Part shown: positions 49,571-52,800 of the stretch, one piece after another
Position numbering within the stretch: the stretch's first letter is position 1
How the letters are laid out: each line of letters opens with the position of its first letter
Origin: JAQUBU01 sp036677685
Lineage (GTDB): Bacteria; Bacillota; Syntrophomonadia; Syntrophomonadales; Syntrophomonadaceae
DNA: 52,800 nt
Assembly: GCA_036677685.1 (NCBI GenBank)
Contig: JAVBWA010000009.1
Coordinates: forward strand, 1 to 52,800
Reading direction: 5' to 3'
The notes under the pieces: model-generated
What the model was told of the DNA's origin: nothing
The model's input: the letters and a program-made list of their open reading frames with translations, nothing else
The model's database searches: none
Position numbers and translations under genes: made by a program

Positions 49571-50233
49571 ATGGAGCTAAACTTTGATACCGTAATAAGA
49601 AATTTACCACTGTTTTGGCAGGCAACTCTAATAACCGTAAAAATTACAGTTCTGGCCTTTGTATTTGCATTAATTATTGCTTTTGCAGTAGGGGTTTTAA
49701 GAAGCTATAAAATTCCAGGTCTGTTCAAACTGCTGCTTGCAGCATATGTAGAGATATTTCGCGGAACGCCGCTGCTTATCCAGCTGTTTTTCATCTATTA
49801 TGGCTTACCTTCCGTAGGTATAATCATGGATGCGTTTTCAGCAGCGGTAATCGGCTTGGCTTTAAATGGCGGAGCCTATATGTCTGAGTCAGTCCGGGCT
49901 TCTATTCTATCGGTTCCCAAAGGACAGGAAGAAGCTGCATTCTCGTTGGGTTACAATAAGCTTGAGGCAATATGGCATATCATATTGCCTCAAGCTATCA
50001 GGGTGGCAATACCACCATTGATGAATGGTTTTTCATCTATGCTTAAAGAAACTTCACTGGTTTCGGTAATTTCTATTACCGAACTCACCAGAACAGGTAA
50101 TCTAATTTATTCTCGTACGGCCAGACCATTTGAAATCTATTTGACTTTGGGTCTGTTTTATTTTGTTTTAACCTTTTCAGTCGTTCTGCTGGCTAAACAA
50201 ATAGAAAGAAAGGAAAAAAGATGGATACTCTAA
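49571..50233 (+). CDS. Amino-acid ABC transporter permease
   Basis: This integral-membrane protein of the HisM/GlnP type has about five transmembrane helices and the coupling motif EEAAFSLGYNKLEAIWHIIL with PQAIRVAIPPLMNGF near residue 125. EIFRGTPLLIQLFFIYYGLP near residue 57 is also diagnostic. Length 220 aa. It follows the binding protein by 4 bp, with only a weak ribosome binding site, suggesting coupling. Its end overlaps the ATPase start by 13 bp. Confidence 0.94.
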   Translation: MELNFDTVIRNLPLFWQATLITVKITVLAFVFALIIAFAVGVLRSYKIPGLFKLLLAAYVEIFRGTPLLIQLFFIYYGLPSVGIIMDAFSAAVIGLALNGGAYMSESVRASILSVPKGQEEAAFSLGYNKLEAIWHIILPQAIRVAIPPLMNGFSSMLKETSLVSVISITELTRTGNLIYSRTARPFEIYLTLGLFYFVLTFSVVLLAKQIERKEKRWIL

Positions 50234-50967
50234 ACCATTTGATAGAAATAAAAGATATCTATAAATCATTTGCTAATCTATCAGTGCTAAGGGGTGTATC
50301 TTTGAACGTTTCGGCTGGAGAAATTCTGGGTATTATTGGCGCCAGCGGGTCTGGAAAAAGTACTTTAATTAGATGTATTAACGGTCTGGAGGAAACCCAA
50401 CGGGGAGAAATACTAATTAAAGGTCAGCACATGAATAACAGCAAAGAGGCTGTAAATGTCCGTAAGAAAATAGGAATGGTGTTTCAAAACTTTAATCTCT
50501 TTCCACACTATACGGTATTGCAGAATATTACCGGCCCATGCCGGGTTGTTAGAGGAATGAGCAAAAAGAGTGCAGAAGAACTAGGCGAATCACTCTTGGA
50601 AAAGGTTAGATTAAAAGATAAGATGCTGCAGTACCCTGGTAATTTATCTGGGGGAGAAAAACAAAGAGTTGCTATAGCCAGAGTTCTGGCTATGGAACCG
50701 GAGATAATTTTATTTGATGAACCAACCTCGGCACTTGATCCGGAACTTGCCTACGAAGTCTTTGATATTATTAAATTATTGGCTGAAGATGGTATGGCCA
50801 TGATGATTGTTACCCATCAGATTGGCTTTATTAAGAACCTGGCACATCGGATTCTATTCATTAATAATGGCAAAATAGCATGCTCGGGTAATCCTTATTA
50901 CATTTTAAACGACTGTGATAATCCTTACTTGCAGGATTTCTTAATGAGGCTTCGTGAGAATATTTGA
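50221..50967 (+). CDS. Amino-acid ABC transporter ATP-binding protein
   Basis: The ATPase subunit of the same importer has the Walker A motif GASGSGKSTLIRCINGLE near residue 38, a Q-loop in GMVFQNFNLFPHYTVLQN, the signature LSGGEKQRVAIARVLAMEP near residue 138, Walker B IILFDEPTSALDPEL and an H-loop MIVTHQIGF. Length 248 aa is typical of GlnQ-type proteins. AAAGGA precedes the ATG inside the end of the permease gene. It completes a four-gene operon with the TudS-like protein. Confidence 0.95.
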   Translation: MDTLNHLIEIKDIYKSFANLSVLRGVSLNVSAGEILGIIGASGSGKSTLIRCINGLEETQRGEILIKGQHMNNSKEAVNVRKKIGMVFQNFNLFPHYTVLQNITGPCRVVRGMSKKSAEELGESLLEKVRLKDKMLQYPGNLSGGEKQRVAIARVLAMEPEIILFDEPTSALDPELAYEVFDIIKLLAEDGMAMMIVTHQIGFIKNLAHRILFINNGKIACSGNPYYILNDCDNPYLQDFLMRLRENI

Positions 50968-51051
50968 TTAGCGGAGTAAAGTGACTTTTCATAACTATCT
51001 CCACCCAGAATCACCTCTTTTCGTTAAGCACATATTCAAGCAGACCCCAGA

Positions 51052-51357
51052 ATGATGTCATATTCTTTGCATAAGAGCCTGAGCTTGGGGCAAATAGACC
51101 GGCATACACACCAAAGCCTGAATGCAGCTTATTTTATATCCACAGAAAACTTGACCGGGATATATGCGACCTATATAAGAGGAGGGCCGTACTCCTGGTG
51201 GTGCCGGTCAAGCCTAACCTTTAGAGAGTTTTTGAAAATCATAAAGAAACCTGATTATAGAAACACCCTTCTCAAAAAGGACTACCGGCGGGGCTTTGCT
51301 GATGGAATAAGGTTTATTTTAGAAGATGTGGTTTCAGCAAAACCCCATAATTTGTGA
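51052..51357 (+). CDS. Uncertain hypothetical protein (101 aa)
   Basis: The C-terminal half (FLKIIKKPDYRNTLLKKDYR, then RGFADGIRFILEDVV) reads like real helical protein, but the N-terminal part is uncharacteristic and no ribosome binding site precedes the ATG pair at 51052. The gene may be real with a different start, or a decayed remnant. It does not fit any family I know. Confidence 0.35.
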   Translation: MMSYSLHKSLSLGQIDRHTHQSLNAAYFISTENLTGIYATYIRGGPYSWWCRSSLTFREFLKIIKKPDYRNTLLKKDYRRGFADGIRFILEDVVSAKPHNL

Positions 51358-51387
51358 TAAAAATAGCCTGTTAATAGAATAACAAAA

Positions 51388-51409
51388 ACCCCTCCAAGTC
51401 CGGAGGGGT
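51388..51409 (-). terminator. Terminator of the tRNA operon
   Basis: ACCCCTCC (51388-51395) and GGAGGGGT (51402-51409) form an 8-bp stem. On the minus strand the stem is followed by TTTTTG and lies 12 bp past tRNA-Lys. T residues on the plus side suggest it may act in both directions. Confidence 0.88.
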
Positions 51410-51421
51410 CTAGTTTTTAAT

Positions 51422-51497
51422 TGGTGAGCCATGATGGACTCGAACCATCGACACCCTGATTAAAAGTCAGGTGCTCTACCGTCTGAGCTAATGGCCC
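51422..51497 (-). tRNA. tRNA-Lys (TTT)
   Basis: The minus strand starts GGGCCATTAGCTCAG and ends in a TTCGAGTCC T-arm, an acceptor matching GGGCCAT, and an encoded CCA. The anticodon loop CTTTTAA gives TTT, decoding lysine. It is the last gene of the five-tRNA operon, 15 bp after tRNA-Gln. Confidence 0.96.
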
Positions 51498-51511
51498 ATT
51501 TAATTATCAAA

Positions 51512-51586
51512 TGGCTGGGGTGGAGGGATTCGAACCATCGAATGACGGAGTCAAAGTCCGTTGCCTTACCGCTTGGCTACACCCCA
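51512..51586 (-). tRNA. tRNA-Gln (TTG)
   Basis: The minus strand starts TGGGGTGTAGCCAAGCGG, typical of tRNA-Gln, and has the anticodon loop CTTTGAC, giving TTG. The acceptor TGGGGTG pairs with CACCCCA and an encoded GCCA ends the 75-nt gene. Confidence 0.96.
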
Positions 51587-51641
51587 ACGTTTATGAGTAT
51601 ACTAGGATGGTCATACCCTGTCAAGGATAAACTTGTTAAAA

Positions 51642-51718
51642 TGGGGTGGATGATGGGACTTGAACCCACGGCCCCCAGAGCCACAATCTGGTGCTCTTCC
51701 AACTGAGCTACACCCACC
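51642..51718 (-). tRNA. tRNA-His (GTG)
   Basis: The anticodon loop TTGTGGC gives GTG. An extra 5' G (position -1, at 51718) faces C73, as in all tRNA-His. The acceptor GTGGGTG pairs with CATCCAC, and CCA is encoded. Confidence 0.96.
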
Positions 51719-51736
51719 ATAAAAGCTTTAAATAAG

Positions 51737-51813
51737 TGGCGTCCCCGGAGGGATTCGAACCCCCGACCCACGGCTTAGAAGGCCGTTGCTCTGTCCAGCT
51801 GAGCTACAGGGAC
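51737..51813 (-). tRNA. tRNA-Arg (TCT)
   Basis: The minus strand starts GTCCCTGTAGCTCAGCTGG and has the anticodon loop CTTCTAA, giving TCT for AGA/AGG arginine codons. The T-arm GGGTTCGAATCCC and an encoded GCCA end are present. Length 77 nt. Confidence 0.96.
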
Positions 51814-51819
51814 ATAAAA

Positions 51820-51894
<75 letters not shown>

Positions 51895-51905
51895 CCGCAA
51901 AGAGT

Positions 51906-51934
51906 ATTATAACTCTTTCGCAAGGCCATTTCAA
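51906..51934 (-). promoter_or_regulatory. Promoter of the tRNA operon
   Basis: On the minus strand TTGAAA (51934-51929), a 17-bp spacer and TATAAT (51911-51906) give a near-consensus promoter 12 bp before tRNA-Gly. The -10 hexamer is flanked by a perfect 7-bp inverted repeat, AAAGAGT and ACTCTTT. Confidence 0.85.
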
Positions 51935-52078
51935 GTTTGAAATAAGACCCATCGATATCCAATGATAATACTTTAAAGCCATCTTGGCAAGGGGTCAGCA
52001 ATATTTTACTTGAAAAAGTAACCTATTTGAGTGTGTTTTAGTATTATAAATTAACTCAATTAGAAGGAGATGGTTAAT

Positions 52079-52651
52079 TTGGCAACCATTACGTTTACAC
52101 CTAGTCAAGATGCCTATATTGCTGAATATTATCCTACAGAGAATTTCGGTACCGTTCCCTACCTGTACATCAGCAGATATAAGCAGGCCGGAGACATTTA
52201 TCGAACCCTGATTCAATTTGATCTCTGCAGTCTAGTCTGCAACTCCATCCCGCCCGATAGCTGCATTGAATGCGCTTACCTAAAATTGCCGATTTACCGG
52301 AATGAAATCCCTTCAGGCTGTATCGATGTGAATGTCTATCGTGTGCTGCAGGCCTGGAATGAACTTAATGTTACCTGGAACACCCAGCCTTTTGCAGCAA
52401 ATATTCCTGATGGAACGGAAAGCGTTCCTGACAACTTCTTTGGAATCGTAAAAATTGGTATTACGGATTTGGTCAGAGGCTGGTATGATGGTTCCATAGT
52501 AAACAACGGTATATTAATCAAGGGAGATGAAACCGCCAACCGGCTGCTGGGATTTTTCAGCAAGGAGTTTTACGACAGCGGTCAATGGCCCAGACTAGTG
52601 GTACACTATCACAAATGCTGCCCGTTTCCCGGCAAGAGTATACCCAAATAA
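52079..52651 (+). CDS. DNRLRE-domain protein
   Basis: The protein is essentially one DNRLRE (disaggregatase-related) domain. TITFTPSQDAYIAEYYPTEN with NFGTVPYLYISR opens the domain, RTLIQFDLCSL follows, WNELNVTWNTQP is the typical middle motif, and the end is GILIKGDETANRLLGFFSKE with RLVVHYH. Such domains occur on exported carbohydrate-active and surface proteins, but no signal peptide is visible here. I chose TTG at 52079 because AGAAGGAG lies nine bases upstream; ATG at 52070 directly abuts that site. It precedes the third copy of the palindromic repeat. Confidence 0.85.
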   Translation: MATITFTPSQDAYIAEYYPTENFGTVPYLYISRYKQAGDIYRTLIQFDLCSLVCNSIPPDSCIECAYLKLPIYRNEIPSGCIDVNVYRVLQAWNELNVTWNTQPFAANIPDGTESVPDNFFGIVKIGITDLVRGWYDGSIVNNGILIKGDETANRLLGFFSKEFYDSGQWPRLVVHYHKCCPFPGKSIPK

Positions 52652-52699
52652 AACTGGATGAGATAAATCAGCAGGGGCATTTCTAATTAATATCCTTCA

Positions 52700-52800
52700 G
52701 AGTGTCAATAAAGTAGCAGACCGAGCAAAAAGAGTGAAGAGCAAGGCTTTCAAGAAGCCCGTGATTGAGGCGTACATGAGGTACGTCGATTGAACGGGCT
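52700..52800. repeat. Long palindromic repeat element, copy 3 (cut by window end)
   Basis: From GAGTGTCAATAAAG on, this sequence matches 34416-34522 closely, lacking only about 10 bases after the first 14. It contains the same AGACCGAGCAAAAAGAG stretch and the GCCCGTGATTGAGGCGTAC arm. The window ends just past the hairpin tip, so the right arm is not visible. Confidence 0.85.

Overview
The window looks like chromosomal DNA of an anaerobic, mid-GC Firmicute of the class Clostridia, possibly a Syntrophomonadaceae- or Peptococcaceae-type organism; the family is inferred from gene style only. Supporting signs are strong purine-rich ribosome binding sites, frequent TTG and GTG starts, a B12-dependent class II ribonucleotide reductase, a two-subunit iron-sulfur fumarase, several small ferredoxin-type proteins, a Firmicutes-type acpS/nnr/alr/MazEF neighbourhood and lipobox-bearing lipoproteins.

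Layout. 0-7.4 kb is a minus-strand housekeeping run: cheW, then acpS, NAD(P)HX repair (nnr), a CBS protein, alanine racemase, the RHH antitoxin/MazF pair, a class I glutamine amidotransferase-like hydrolase, an amidohydrolase and a small protein. 7.8-9.0 kb holds a phage-type amidase and an LLH holin. 9.3-12.0 kb holds a TetR regulator fused to a small four-cysteine domain, a C45-type acyltransferase/hydrolase and a decayed second copy of this unit carrying the same palindromic operator. 12.0-12.9 kb is an HTH-Uma2 fusion whose promoter lies in 10-bp phased repeats.

12.9-22.4 kb is an accessory metabolic island: TetR, a DUF3795/zinc-ribbon/alpha-beta-hydrolase fusion, two condensation-like (COG4908-type) acyltransferases, an isoprenylcysteine-methyltransferase-like membrane enzyme, an LCMT-type methyltransferase, an isochorismatase-like hydrolase and a flavodoxin-ferredoxin fusion. 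Pseudogene fragments show that a module acyltransferase A - membrane methyltransferase - (methyltransferase) - acyltransferase B was duplicated in tandem. The two copies then decayed in complementary fashion, leaving one intact set. This is the strongest candidate here for an undescribed pathway.

22.4-34.4 kb holds a mismatch uracil glycosylase, a 3D-domain protein, nfeD plus a slipin, a ferredoxin-nitroreductase, a membrane metallophosphoesterase, nrdJ with a promoter embedded in two probable NrdR boxes, a lipoprotein, several gene remnants, a broken hicA with intact hicB, and a CAP-domain secreted protein. 34.4-34.8 kb holds two long palindromic repeat elements; a third copy runs off the right end of the window.

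34.9-47.3 kb holds a CtpA protease, a SEC-C methionine aminopeptidase, class I fumarase, a methionine block (homocysteine methyltransferase/methylene-THF reductase fusion, metE, a LysR regulator), a lipoprotein, an enoyl-CoA hydratase-like protein, a small HTH protein and a hotdog thioesterase. 47.3-52.8 kb holds a tiny unlisted gene, a TudS-like desulfidase in one operon with an amino-acid ABC transporter, a five-tRNA operon (Gly-Arg-His-Gln-Lys) with a clear promoter and terminator, and a DNRLRE-domain protein.

All product names come from reading motifs and overall sequence character; no database search was possible.
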